Part shown: in pieces, positions 1-9,410 of the stretch
Layout: each line of letters starts with the position of its first letter
Position numbering within the stretch: the stretch's first letter is position 1
Assembly: GCA_030323305.1 (NCBI GenBank)
Contig: CP106741.1
Span: 5,455,501-5,519,500 of the forward strand
Direction of reading: 5' to 3'
Source: Paenibacillus sp. CC-CFT747
GTDB taxonomy: Bacteria > Bacillota > Bacilli > Paenibacillales > NBRC-103111
Length of the DNA stretch: 64,000 nucleotides
Notes under the pieces: model-generated
Seen by the model: the letters and a program-made list of their open reading frames with translations, nothing else
The model's database searches: none
Told to the model about the DNA's origin: nothing
Position numbers and translations under genes: made by a program

Positions 1-142
1 CCAGCTGGTTCCCGGTTTGGGGGCCATAGTCGGTGCCTGGGCGAATTTCAGCTTCCTGGACGAGCTAGGCGAAACGGGGAGAAATGCCTTCCGCCTGAGG
101 ATTCTGAACCAGGATTCCACCGGTCTCTCCCCGATCAAATAG
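1..142 (+). CDS. EcsC family protein, C-terminal end (partial)
   Basis: An open frame enters from the left edge and ends at the TAG at 140-142, giving the last 46 residues of a protein. The visible part contains GAIVGAWANFSFLDELGET followed by AFRLR, which matches the conserved C-terminal end of EcsC-family proteins (glycine-rich hydrophobic segment, then the N-x-x-FLDELGE motif). EcsC proteins are poorly understood membrane-associated proteins of Firmicutes. The start and most of the protein lie outside the window. It converges with brxC across a shared hairpin. Confidence 0.75.
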   Translation, partial: QLVPGLGAIVGAWANFSFLDELGETGRNAFRLRILNQDSTGLSPIK

Positions 143-167
143 CTGGCAAACAGCGGTAAAGCCGAAA

Positions 168-200
168 GAACGCCGTCTGCTGGGAAGCAGGACGGCGTTC
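168..200. terminator. Bidirectional terminator hairpin between EcsC gene and brxC
   Basis: Perfect 10-bp stem (GAACGCCGTC at 168-177, GACGGCGTTC at 191-200) with a 13-base loop. It is followed on the + strand by a moderately T-rich stretch. It lies between two convergent genes, so it probably ends both transcripts. Confidence 0.7.
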
Positions 201-208
201 CATCGGGA

Positions 209-550
209 TTATTTTAGAACCGCATTTATGTGTTCAGAGGTGATGGACCAGTGGGACGTGTTCCAGTAGGATTCCTTGTTCTTAAGATAGATGATCTGGG
301 GAGAAGCATGGGTGATGCCCGTATCGGCGGCGATTTGGTTCGAGACCGGACGCGACTCGATCACCTTCACTAGAAGATACTCATTCTCCCCGTCCGCCTC
401 ATTTGCCAGAAACTCGTCGTATTCCTTCAGGGCGTTAAAGCTGACAGGACAGGACGTGCTGTGCTTCAAGATAACAACTCCGTGCTCTGCCGAACGCTCT
501 CGGGCCTCTCGCCATTCCTCCAGCGTAGTGATTTCCTTCCATTTGGCCAT
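209..550 (-). CDS. brxC: Monothiol bacilliredoxin BrxC (YtxJ family)
   Basis: The 113-residue protein has the YtxJ-family layout: a thioredoxin-like fold with a TCPVS active-site motif near residue 33, followed by the SNQIAADTGITHASPQII segment that carries the cis-proline loop. Proteins of this family remove bacillithiol from mixed disulfides on cytosolic proteins in bacillithiol-producing Bacillota. Only one cysteine is present, consistent with the monothiol type. The start follows a GAGGG ribosome binding site. It is 14 bases downstream of the metallophosphoesterase gene, so the two are probably co-transcribed. Confidence 0.85.
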   Translation of the reverse strand: MAKWKEITTLEEWREARERSAEHGVVILKHSTSCPVSFNALKEYDEFLANEADGENEYLLVKVIESRPVSNQIAADTGITHASPQIIYLKNKESYWNTSHWSITSEHINAVLK

Positions 551-564
551 GTTGGTTTCCCTCT

Positions 565-1062
565 CTAGGATTTATCGGTATAGAAATAATGCTCGGCCGT
601 AAGGGTGTCTCCCAGTTCTAGAATACCATAAGAGAAGGCCGGCTGCCTTCGCTTGTCGGTAGGCGACCCCGGGTTGAACATCAGCACTCCTTGGTCGAAG
701 GCTTTATAGGGGACATGGGAATGTCCGAAGATAATGACGTCGGGCGGATCCTCGGAAAAAGCGGCTCTCGCCCGTTCTTCGGTCGTCCGGCCGTACCCGT
801 CGCCATGAATGAGGCCGATACGGTAACCGGCCAGCTCCAGAACCTTCCGCCGGTCAAACCGCCGGTAAATGTCTTCTCCGTCGTTATTCCCCATAACAGC
901 ATCCAGCGGAGCCAGCTCTTCGAGCATGGCGATCACATCCGGGGAAGTGAAATCCCCGGCATGGAGGATCCGATCGACCCCTTTCAGCCCGGCAACCAAG
1001 GCGGCGGGAAGCCCTTTGGCACGAGACGGCATATGGGTATCCGAGACGACTCCTATTCTCAA
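565..1062 (-). CDS. YfcE/MJ0936-type metallophosphoesterase
   Basis: This 165-residue cytosolic protein has the complete metallophosphoesterase motif set in order: SDTH (residues 8-11), HAGD (35-38), GNND (58-61), HGD (86-88) and GHSH (113-116), plus NPGS at the end. These bind a dinuclear metal centre. The length and motif spacing fit the small YfcE/YsnB phosphodiesterase family; the substrate cannot be read from sequence. A near-consensus sigma-A promoter lies about 60 bases upstream and probably serves both this gene and brxC. Confidence 0.85.
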   Translation of the reverse strand: MRIGVVSDTHMPSRAKGLPAALVAGLKGVDRILHAGDFTSPDVIAMLEELAPLDAVMGNNDGEDIYRRFDRRKVLELAGYRIGLIHGDGYGRTTEERARAAFSEDPPDVIIFGHSHVPYKAFDQGVLMFNPGSPTDKRRQPAFSYGILELGDTLTAEHYFYTDKS

Positions 1063-1119
1063 TGCGTCTCCTCCTGTCGATTTCGATTCGAACGGGAACA
1101 GGAGCCCCCATTTGGTACC

Positions 1120-1148
1120 ATTATAATGGCTGCGCCTGCCCGTTTCAA
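1120..1148 (-). promoter_or_regulatory. Sigma-A promoter for phosphoesterase-brxC
   Basis: On the minus strand TTGAAA (1148-1143) and TATAAT (1125-1120) are separated by exactly 17 bases. The site lies about 60 bases before the phosphoesterase start. A separate perfect palindrome (ATGGCG, TCA, CGCCAT) near 1159-1173 sits behind it, downstream of the acidic-tail gene, and may be a weak terminator for that gene. Confidence 0.65.
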
Positions 1149-1215
1149 TTTTACCGGCATGGCGTCACGCCATTGCGGGTGCATGGCGGCTCGAACACTA
1201 CCTGGAGGGAACTCT

Positions 1216-1491
1216 TTATTCCTCTTTTTTGCTGCCGCCTTCGCCTTCTTCTTCTTCCTCTTCCCCTTCCTCTTCCCCTTCCTCTTCTTCCTCTTCCTCG
1301 TCCCCATCCTCCAGATCGAAGTCAATATTCACGACCACCGTATAATGCTGATCGTCGTGCTTGACAATATGAGTGACCTCAATGAATTCGGAACGAAACG
1401 CGGACTCCGCCTCCTCCACCAGCTGCTGCAGTCCTTCGCTCAACGTGACCTCGTCATCCAGCTTCAATTCGGTAAAATACTGCTTGATCAT
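1216..1491 (-). CDS. Small protein with poly-glutamate tail, function unknown
   Basis: I do not recognise this 91-residue protein. The first 60 residues look like a compact alpha/beta domain (HDDQHYTVVVNIDFDLED near the end). The last third is almost pure Glu/Gly/Asp and closes with SKKEE, with no membrane segment. The + strand of this region is an unbroken CTT/CCT pyrimidine tract. The start at 1491 is preferred over the ATG at 1500 because AAGGATG is correctly spaced only from the former. The tail is simple sequence and may vary in length between strains, and an indel here would be hard to notice. Confidence 0.6.
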   Translation of the reverse strand: MIKQYFTELKLDDEVTLSEGLQQLVEEAESAFRSEFIEVTHIVKHDDQHYTVVVNIDFDLEDGDEEEEEEEGEEEGEEEEEEGEGGSKKEE

Positions 1492-1570
1492 TAGGATCAT
1501 CCTTTCGGGGTTATGGGTATCCTCCTATAGCTTGAACGAAAGAACCGAATCCCAAACCCCGCCAAACAAC

Positions 1571-1607
1571 AAAAAGAGGACCGGCCGGTGATACCGGCGG
1601 CCCGGAG
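1571..1607 (-). terminator. Terminator downstream of YjcZ-like gene
   Basis: GCCGGT (1584-1589) and ACCGGC (1593-1598) form a tight stem that can be extended on both sides by G/C pairs. On the minus strand it is followed by a TCTTTTT run (1571-1577). It ends the YjcZ-like gene. Confidence 0.6.
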
Positions 1608-1644
1608 AAGATCCGTTTACCCTAAGAAACGGAAGAGTCGGATA

Positions 1645-1947
1645 TTACACAAACGCCCTAGAGGTAAGGATGATGACAAGAAGAATATAGAGCACCAGAA
1701 TGACCCCGATCGAGCCGCCCCAGCCGCCGCCGGTATAGCAGGGAGTCACGGCGGAGGTGTAGACTTGATGATGATGATAATGATGCATTTCCATCGGGTA
1801 CATTTCCGCAGGAGAAACCGCCATAGGTGCCGGCATGTTCATGTTCGGCATATAGGCAGAAGGGGATACCTGCGGAGCGGGCGTATTGGCAAGAGGGGAT
1901 ATCGACGCCGGAAGCGTCATCGGTTTTGGCATTCCGTAATTTTCCAT
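1645..1947 (-). CDS. YjcZ-like sporulation-type protein with long Met/Pro/His N-terminal region
   Basis: The C-terminal 30 residues (GGGWGGSIGVILVLYILLVIIL) match the short hydrophobic tail of YjcZ-family sporulation proteins: a Gly/Tyr/Trp-rich turn followed by one membrane segment. YjcZ proteins are normally 25-50 residues. Here a 65-residue low-complexity N-terminal region rich in Met, Pro and Ala is added, including MEMHHYHHH. The start at 1947 is chosen because GGGAGAG lies 8 bases upstream; an upstream start at 1989 has no ribosome binding site. The role is inferred from family similarity only. Confidence 0.7.
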   Translation of the reverse strand: MENYGMPKPMTLPASISPLANTPAPQVSPSAYMPNMNMPAPMAVSPAEMYPMEMHHYHHHQVYTSAVTPCYTGGGWGGSIGVILVLYILLVIILTSRAFV

Positions 1948-2032
1948 ATCTTGATCTCTCCCTTGATTGTCATAGACTGATGTGTACACACCATATCCTA
2001 TGTCAAACGCGGAAGGGCGCCTGTGTGCTTAC

Positions 2033-2433
2033 CTATTCTGCGGGAAATGGGCATCCGGCTCTGTAAATTACCAAAGCCTGTACAAATACCCTATATTCGT
2101 CTTCCGACCAAACCTTCAGAGCTTCCGCCAGTTGGAAATGCAGGCTGCGTCCGGCGAACAGCTCCGCGCCGACCCGGACGAGCTGCTTAAGTCCCGCCGG
2201 GAGACTCCCGACGGCAGCGGATTCTCCTCTCCGGTCAAGCACCGGATCAAACGGCCCCCAATACCAGCTGAGCGGATTGCTCCCTGTTTTCCCTCTGGAA
2301 CCGATCCGTATACGGCCGGTAAGGAGACGAGATAGCAGGCGGCCGAGAACGCCCCGTCATCGGCATCATACTGCTCCGTCAATTGCGAATAAAGCGCTTG
2401 ATGCGCTTCCGGGTTCTTATCTGTGAAATACAT
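2033..2433 (-). CDS. DUF6075-like small protein (one-base frameshift)
   Basis: Two overlapping frames join into one protein of about 133 residues if one base is restored near 2291-2293 (a CCC run, + strand). The protein begins MYFTDKNPEAHQALYSQL and continues through AACYLVSLPAVYG to a helical second half ending with SEDEYRVFVQALVIYRAG. The layout resembles DUF6075, a family of unknown function common in Bacillota; this match is from memory and moderate. It is probably cytosolic, with no signal or membrane segment. The frameshift fits the indel pattern seen across the window. Confidence 0.5.
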
Positions 2434-2468
2434 GGGGTGTCCTCCTTATCGTTCATTCCTTAACCATC

Positions 2469-3436
2469 TTAACCATTAAGGACGTTAAGAGCAACCGATA
2501 AGCAGGCAAGATCCCCGATACTCTCTTGCAAGGCGGCCGGAACCACCTCACAGACCGCCGTCGAATGAGACAAGGCTTCCCGGCGAAGCTCCTCCAGCGC
2601 GACCGGTTCCAGCAGATTCTGCTGCCGCCCGTAAATGCTGCCGATCACGATTCTCTCCGGATTCAGAATGTCCACCAGAAGGGCAAGTCCCCGGCCGAGC
2701 TGACGGCCAACGATCCGGAAAACCTCCAGAGCCATTTCGTCCCCCTGCTGGGCGGCTTGTCCCACCTTCAGCGTGGTAATGGCGTCCAGTTCTTCCTTCG
2801 TCGGACAAAAAGCGGCCCGGGGCCTCCGGCCAGCTTCGTCTCGGCCATCGAACGCGCCAGCTTCGCGATTCCTCCTCCGCTGCAGAAGCCTTCGAATGAG
2901 CCGGCCTTGCCGAAGCCCACGGGCCCGTCTTCCGCCAGACGCATGTGCCCTACCTCACCGGCCATATCATTCGTGCCGGAGTATAGGCGGCCGTCCAGAA
3001 TCAGCCCGGCTCCCATGCCGGTACCGAATGTCAGGAAAATGACGTTGCTAAAGCCCTTGCCCGCTCCCCACTTCCACTCGGCCAAGGCTCCGGCATTGGC
3101 ATCGTTCTGAACGGCAACGGGGACACCGAAGCGTTCCTTCAACGGAGTGATGACATCGATGTCATCCCAGCCCGGAAGATTCGGAGGGGACAGGATGCGT
3201 CCCCTCCGGCTGTCGAGCGGGCCCCCGCAGGAGATGCCGATCGAGGCGAAGCGTTCCACGCCGTGCTGCAGGGCCAGTGTTTCCAAGCCTTGGATGAAGC
3301 TCTCCATGGCCAACTCGGGAGTGGAGGGAGTGGGATACGCCTGTTTACCGATCACCGTAACCCCATCACTCGTCAGCCTTCCCAGGCAGACCGCGCATTT
3401 GGTTCCTCCAATATCGATACCCGCCAAGATGGTCAT
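2469..3436 (-). CDS. ROK family sugar kinase (one-base frameshift)
   Basis: This is a cytosolic ROK kinase of about 322 residues. It has the N-terminal phosphate loop DIGGTK (residues 8-13), the ISCGGPLD segment, NDANAGALAEWKWGAG, and the GTGMGAG motif. Part of the expected cysteine zinc motif (FCSGGGIAKLA) follows. Glucokinase, fructokinase and N-acetylmannosamine kinase all share this fold, so the substrate is open. The frame breaks at 2807-2822 (A5 followed by CCCGGGG) and is restored by one added base. It overlaps the SIS gene by 4 bases and is the last gene of the sugar cluster. Confidence 0.8.
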
Positions 3437-4068
3437 GATTCGAAAAACTCCTCCTCTACTGCGATGCAGATGGCATGATAGATAGGAAGGTGGCGCTCTT
3501 GAACATCCGGTGTGCTGTCATAAGGTACGCAGATCGTCGTGTCGCAGATTTCCTTCATCCGGCCGCCATGGCCTCCGGTCATGCCTATCGTAGCGGCTCC
3601 TAAGCTTCGTGCTACCTGGAGCGCCTTCACCACATTGGAGGAATTGCCGGAGGTACTGATCCCGATGACCGTATCCACTGGCCGGGCGTACCCGAACACC
3701 TGCTGCGCAAACACCATGTCCGGCGCTACGTCGTTCGCAAAGGCCGTGGCGAGCGCCGTGTGGCTGACCAGGGAAATCGCGGGCAAAGCCCCTTGAAGGC
3801 TATCGGCAAGCGCTTCGCCTTCACCGGGGAAAGCGGCCTCCAGCTTCTCCCGCATGTCCGCTCCAACCGGTCTTTTCAGCATGAAGCCTTTCATCAGTTC
3901 TCCGACGATATGCTCGCTGTCCGCGGCACTTCCCCCGTTCCCGCAGACAAGCACCATCCCGCCGCGGCGGTAAGTATGGATGATGGTGTCCGCCGCTTTT
4001 TGGATATCGGACAAACAAACCTCCAGCTCCGGATAGTTGCGGACCAGCTTCGTCCAAACGTTATCCAT
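3433..4068 (-). CDS. SIS-domain sugar-phosphate isomerase, GmhA-like
   Basis: This is an intact 211-residue protein with one SIS domain. The phosphosugar-binding loop CGNGGSAADSEHIVGEL (about residues 42-58) and the second loop ISTSGNSSNV (about 137-146) are as in sedoheptulose 7-phosphate isomerases. A 45-residue insert between them is also typical of GmhA-like proteins. It overlaps the ROK kinase by 4 bases. In a catabolic cluster it more likely handles a sugar phosphate released by degradation than heptose for surface polysaccharide; that is inference. Confidence 0.75.
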   Translation of the reverse strand: MDNVWTKLVRNYPELEVCLSDIQKAADTIIHTYRRGGMVLVCGNGGSAADSEHIVGELMKGFMLKRPVGADMREKLEAAFPGEGEALADSLQGALPAISLVSHTALATAFANDVAPDMVFAQQVFGYARPVDTVIGISTSGNSSNVVKALQVARSLGAATIGMTGGHGGRMKEICDTTICVPYDSTPDVQERHLPIYHAICIAVEEEFFES

Positions 4069-4086
4069 TCCTCTACCCCTTGCCTA

Positions 4087-4886
4087 TTATTCGGCCATTT
4101 CGTTCTTCTTGACCGGAACGGCCACTACCGTCACTCCGAAACTCTCAATCTCTCTTAGAATCTCGGGATCCGTCAAATCACTGGTAATGAGAATATCCAC
4201 GTCGGCAAAGCTGCTGAAGGAAAGCAGCGCCTGACGATGGAATTTGCTGTGGTCCGCCAGAATCACGACCTTCTGTCCTGTAGAGATCATGGCACGCTTG
4301 ATCTCCGCTTCATAAAGATCGGAAGAGGTGAACCCTTTCTTCATGGAGATGCCGGAGGTGCCCAGAAACACGTAGTGGGCATTGTACTTCTGCATCTCCA
4401 CCTCGGCCTGAGGGCCCACGAGGCTCATGGATTTCTTGATCAGCTTCCCGCCGATCAGGTAAATGGAGGCTTCATCGGATGTGCTGCATTCCTCCGCTAT
4501 ATTTAATCCGTTGGTAATAATCATGAGCTGCGGGATCGGTTTCAGATGCCGGGCCGCACACCACGTCGTCGAGCCCGAATCGAGGATGACGATTTGCCCC
4601 TCCCCAACCAGCTCCGCCGCTTTGCGGCCAATGGCATCCTTTTCTTCAAAATGCTCGAATTGCCGCTGCTTGAGCGGGGGATCTGGGTCATCGCAACTTG
4701 AAGCTCGTCCGCAAGGATGGCTCCTCCGTAATTTTTGACGATCAAACCTTCTTCTTCCAAGCGGTTCAGATCCCGGCGAATCGTTTCCTCGGAAACTTGG
4801 AATTCTTTGACGAGATCCGAAACCTTGACACTGCGCTCTTGAAACAAAATTTCTTTGATTTTGTTGCGCCTTTGGACGACAATCAT
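4087..4886 (-). CDS. DeoR/GlpR-family regulator (one-base frameshift)
   Basis: The protein of about 266 residues has an N-terminal DeoR-type helix-turn-helix (KVSDLVKEFQVSEETIRRD, residues 21-39). A sugar-phosphate sensor domain follows, with NGLNIAEE, IYLIGGKL and ILADHSKF. One base is missing from the G5 run at 4676-4680; restoring it gives PPLKQRQFEHFEEKDAIG and rejoins the halves. The start at 4886 has GGGGGAG 6 bases upstream. It sits inside the catabolic cluster and is the best candidate for its regulator. A dyad just upstream may be its operator. Confidence 0.8.
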
Positions 4887-4925
4887 GTAATCTCCCCCTT
4901 CCTGCAAGGTAAATGCGGGATTAAC

Positions 4926-4940
4926 CTGGTTGCTAACCAG
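4926..4940. promoter_or_regulatory. Candidate operator dyad upstream of DeoR gene
   Basis: CTGGTT, 3-base spacer, AACCAG form a perfect 6-bp inverted repeat, 40 bases before the DeoR start and next to a minus-strand TATACT that could be a -10 element. The position suggests autoregulation. The binding protein is inferred. Confidence 0.35.
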
Positions 4941-4951
4941 TATATCCTATA

Positions 4952-6242
4952 TCAATTCGACTTTAAATGCGCATAAGCCTGCTTGAAAAAGTCCGGTTTA
5001 CCGAAACTTCCCGATTTCAAGACGAGCAGAAGCGGAGGACCGCCCGTTAAGGAAAGACAGGAGGGAAGACCGGGTTCGATCTCCTTCCACACCCGCATTC
5101 CCCGGATGCCAAGACGGGCGCACAGGGAGGCGGACGTATCTCCTCCCGCCACCAGGAGGCGGGTCTGTCCGGTCCGGGTTAGAACTTGCGCCGTCACCTC
5201 GGCCAGGGAAGTCGACACCAGGCGCGAAACATCGGTGGAGGAAATCCCCTCCCGGCCCCTTCCGCTTTGGTAAGGGCCACTTCCTGCGGCTCGTTCGCGG
5301 AGTACAGCAGCACTTCCCGGCCGGTCAGCAGATCCGAAACGATGGCTTCGGTCAACCAGGCAAGCATTTCCTCCCGGGATGGCCGGTCGAAAAGCTTCAT
5401 GGTATCCAGCTTATAGGACGGATTGCCTTCCTTCTGAAGAAAGGCAATCTGCTCCGCCGTTTGGGGCATGAGGCTTCCGGCTGTGCAAAGAATCCCAGTC
5501 TCTTTGCGCAAAGGCGCCGGCTCGATTGCCTGGCCTTCCCCTGCCGGCCGGAAACCGCAAGCCTCTTAGCCAGCTCCTCGGCCAGGGCCGAGCTTCCAGC
5601 CAAGACCCTTTCATCCTCCACCGCTTCGGCAATAACCTCCAGCGACTGCTGATTCTCCACATCGAGAATGAGATAAGAGCACTGACTCCGCATCCGGCCG
5701 ATTTCCTCCCGAAGGGCAACAGGTCCTTTGCGTATGGTCTCATATGAAAGGACCGCCACCTTTCGGCGGGTCTGCGCCCGGAGAATCTCCGCCAGATTCG
5801 ATTGGGTCATCGGATGCATGGGATCGTTCCGGAACTCGGAGTCTTCCAGCTTCCGCCCCCGCACATAATGGATACCATCGATCGTGGTTCTTCCGTTTTT
5901 GGGAAAGCCGAGCACCACTACCGCGAAGTCCTCCCCAAGCGCATCCAGCATGGCGTCGAACTCGGCTCCGATATTGCCGCGGAAAACGGAACAGGTCTTG
6001 TTGTAGAACCGGGTGCAGCCGGCCTGTTCCAGCTCTTTGGCAGCCTGGTAGACAAGCTCGTAAGCCGTCTTCCCCGGCAAGAAGCGGGAATCGGTATCGA
6101 GCACGAGAACATCCGGGTGGGAGGCCATTACCAAAGGCTCTAGGCCATTGTACGAGTACACGTCCGTCACCAGGCCGGCCTTGGCATACATGATGCCGAT
6201 ATCATTGGCCCCCGTTACGTCATCAGCCGCTATGCCGATCAT
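4952..6242 (-). CDS. Four-carbon acid sugar kinase, DUF1537/OtnK family (two frameshifts)
   Basis: The restored protein has about 430 residues. Its N-terminal domain begins MIGIAADDVTGANDIG, the family's ADD(F/V)TGA substrate motif. The C-terminal nucleotide domain contains LLVAGGDTSASLCARLGI and LSLTGGPPLLLVLKSGSFG. Family members phosphorylate tetronate-type acid sugars. One base is lost in each of two C4 runs, at 5538-5541 and 5246-5249. The ATG at 6242 is preferred to the GTG at 6251 because AGGAAG is spaced 8 bases from it, and it gives a 4-base overlap with the class II aldolase. That pairing mirrors the known OtnK-OtnC kinase/decarboxylase pair. Confidence 0.8.
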
Positions 6243-6897
6243 GACATCCACTTCCTTTTGGGTTTGTAGCCGGCGTTATCGAGAAAATCGCGGACGGTTT
6301 CTCCGGGGAGCGGAGTGAGCGGTATGCCGCAGCCTTTGGCCGTCAAGAGCATGCGGCAGGCCATTTCCAGCGTCTGCAGCGCCATCCTTGCTTCCTGAAT
6401 GCTCGTATCATAGACGAGCACCCCGTGATTCTCCAGCAGAAGGATGTCCGCTTCCCCGCCATTTCCCGAACGGCTTCACCCAAGGCTTCGGAGCCGGGAT
6501 GATGATACGCCACCCTTGCGGTTTTCTCGAGATAATACATGGTTTCTACGAACAGATCCGACGGGACTTGGGCCGCCGAACAGGCGAACAGCGTACTGTA
6601 AAAGGGGAGGCATGAAGCACGGCATGAATGTCCGGCCGCGCTTCATAAACAGCCCTGTGCATCGGCTGCTCCTTCGAAGGCTTACGGGCGCCGGGGATAG
6701 TCGCCCCCGTGGAAGGAGCACTCGACAAGATCGTCCTCCCCCAGCTCGCCGAGAAAGGTGCCGCTTGCCGAAATGACGTACCGGTCTTCCCCTGTCCGGG
6801 CGCTGATGTTACCCGCGTTTCCCCACGCCAGCTCATGGTCCATCATATAGCGGCCGACTTCCCTCAGCTGCCGGACGGCCTCTTCCTTCTTCAGCAT
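6239..6897 (-). CDS. Class II aldolase/adducin-family enzyme, OtnC-like (three indels)
   Basis: Four overlapping frames join into one protein of about 219 residues. Features in order are WGNAGNISAR (substrate-phosphate loop), the glutamate region KPSKEQPMH, HAVLHASPF with a metal histidine, and ENHGVLV. Two bases are lost, in A4 6600-6603 and C4 6454-6457. One extra base sits in C5 6704-6708, the clearest insertion in the window. Family members include fuculose- and ribulose-phosphate enzymes and OtnC decarboxylase. The 4-base overlap with the DUF1537 kinase favours an OtnC-type role. Note that the usual HTH-type metal motif reads HAS here. Confidence 0.75.
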
Positions 6898-6925
6898 AGG
6901 ATCTTCCTCCTTCCTGCTCTCTCTC

Positions 6926-9360
6926 TTACCACTCCAGCAGATTGGTTTCCGTTACGGTGAGGCCAAGATCCTTAGGAATGCGGAAGGTCTTGATTTCGCA
7001 AGGGCCGAAGTCCGCTTCGATCGTCCGGTTCCACTTGGGAAGGCGAATGACGGCTTTTGTCGCGATCTTGCTTGTCTCGTAGCAGCGAAGAATGAGGTCA
7101 TCATTGTCCTCGGCCTGCTTAAGCGCGCTCATGATGATGTTGTCTTGGTCGATGGACAGGAAAGAGTCCGTTTGCGGCAGCTCACCTTCATGATATGTCT
7201 CGATAATGACCGTCGGACGCTGATTCAGCTCCGCCGCCCGCTTCACGGTACCTGCCGTTTCCCAGCCGCCTTCATGCGGAAGAAGGGAATAGTTCAGATG
7301 CTGGATGCCTTGGTCAATGAAGGAATAGTGACCGTCCGGGTCCGGAACCAGTGGATCGTGATGCGCATAAATAGGGCTTCTCAGCACCGTCAGAGCGAGC
7401 TCTTTGTTGTGGATGCTGTAGCTGTATTTCGAATCGTTCATGAGGCTCAAGCCGTACACGGTGCCGCCTTCCCGGACAATCCCGGAATAATCGACCCAGG
7501 TTTGGCCCGGCTCTTCTTCCCCATTATGCTCGCGCTCGATATAACCGAACGGCTGCTCGTAGGACTGCCTGGTGAAGATCAGGTTAACCGGGAACACCAG
7601 CTTGAGCATCTTGAACTGCTCCCGCCAGTCGACCACGGCCTTCACGTCGATCTGGTCGAGCTCGCGGTACATCGTGAAGTCCTGAACGAGCCGGGACCGG
7701 CCGTATTCGCTCGTAACCCGGATAACGGATTTCACCGGACCATGCTCAACCAGCTTCACGCTGGTTGCCGTAAAGGCCCCGATAACGTTGTTGAAATGGA
7801 ACACGTTGTGGCTCCACGTATCCGTCTTGTCCTCAATGACGACCGGCTTGGCGCCGTCCCCGCGGAGCACCTCCGTATTGACCTTCTTGTCGAACAGAGA
7901 GGAGATCCACCCCGTCTTCGGATCAAACTCAAGGCGGAACCGTTCGTTTTCCATCGAATAATCGTTGGCCTTGATGGCCGTGGCGGAAGGCTTCGGAGCC
8001 GCCGGGTTCAAGGTCATTTTGTACACCCGGTACCCAAGGGGAGGCAGATCCGCCAGGAAGCTGACGCGATAACGACCGTTGGACGTGGCCACGGGCTGGA
8101 CGCGCTGAAACGGTATGGCGCGGCCTTTCTCGTCGACCAGCACATGTTCTTCCTTCAGTCCGCCTACCTCCACCTCTACGTTGACCCGGCTCTGCCAGGA
8201 ATGCGGGTTGAACACCACGAACGGCTTCATGCCCTCTTCCTGCTCGATGCCGATGTTCCACGAGAGGGACTGGACGGCGTAGTTCATGCCCCGGGACGCA
8301 ATGGCCATCGCCTCGCCGTATTCATTGCGGGCATCCTCGTAAGCGGACTCAATGCTCGTTCCCGCCAGAATGTCATGGAACTGGTTGAACAGGATGTTCT
8401 TCCACGCCCGCCCGAAATCAACCGGATACGGCTGACCCGTGGTCCACCGGGCGACCGAGGAATATTTCTCGGCGGCGAGCATGAGGTTCTCGGATTTGCG
8501 GTTCCACTGCTTTACCCCGGAGTGCGCGGCGTAACAGCCGCTCGCGTGATGCTGCAGGTCGTCATGCACAACCGGAAACGGCAATTCTCGGCCTTCCACT
8601 TCCTCGAAGAACTGATTGGGCTGGGAGAAGACCAGCTCCGGCAGATCCGGATCGTTCTGCATCCGCCGGATGCTCTCCAGGTTCTCCTTCGTGGGTCCTC
8701 CGCCATGGTTGCCGACGCCATAAAAGCACATCAGCTCGTCGAACGGCGCCTTCAGCTCGGTCGCGCAGCGGCGGACATGCTTCTCAAGATCCTTGCCCCA
8801 TGTGCAATACTCGAACAGAATCCGGAACGTAAGGACGCGGGAGCCGTCGTCGGATTCCCATTGGAACAGGCGGCCGGGCAGCCCTTTTTCATTCGGCATG
8901 GGACGCATCATTACGTAGTAATCCATTCCGCTCTTCTTCAGGATCTGCGGCATCATACCAAAATGCCCGAAGCTGTCCACGTTGTAGCCGACCTTCGCCG
9001 TGACCCCGAACTTCTCCTTGAAATAACGCTGCCCATACAGGCCCTGACGGACGAACGATTCCCCGCTCGGCAGGTTGCAGTCCGGCTGGATCCACCACCC
9101 CCGACAATCTGCCAGCGGCCTTCGGCAATGCGCTCCTTGATCTCCTGGAACATGGCCGGGTCGTTGTTCTCCACCCATTCGTAGCTCGCGGCCGAGCTCG
9201 AAGTGAAGAGGAAGTCGTCGCATTCCTTCATGCGGTCCAGCGCGGAACGGAAGGTCGCCTTCGTTTCCTGAAAGCCTTCCTGCCAGGGCCACAGCCAGAC
9301 GGGATCGAGGTGGGCGTTCCCGATCATATGAAGCTTCGGTTTGTTGTTCTTTTGCGGCAT
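6926..9360 (-). CDS. GH38 alpha-mannosidase 1 (one-base frameshift)
   Basis: This is a cytosolic glycoside hydrolase of about 811 residues. NAHLDPVWLWPW at residues 15-26 carries the zinc ligands His17 and Asp19. NVDSFGHFGMMPQIL carries the nucleophile Asp, and FNQFHDILAGTSIESAYED another metal histidine. C-terminal beta domains follow. The frame breaks in C5 9098-9102 and reads IVGGWWIQPDCNLPSGES when one base is added. The start at 9360 follows GAGGAGC. There is no signal peptide, so it acts on imported mannosides. It differs strongly from the second GH38 in this cluster, suggesting a different linkage preference. Confidence 0.88.
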
Positions 9361-9410
9361 GGTGGTGCTCCTCTCGAATCGATTGGTTATCTCTTTCTTC
9401 GTTTGATACG

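Noticed and set aside
691..1494. 267-codon open frame on the + strand, ending in a Leu/Phe-rich run
   Set aside because: It is the complement of the phosphoesterase and poly-Glu genes; the Leu/Phe stretch is the reverse of the Glu codon tract.
7145..9184. 679-codon open frame on the + strand
   Set aside because: It lies opposite GH38 mannosidase 1 and has no ribosome binding site or recognisable domain. Long antisense frames are usual in GC-rich codon-biased genes.
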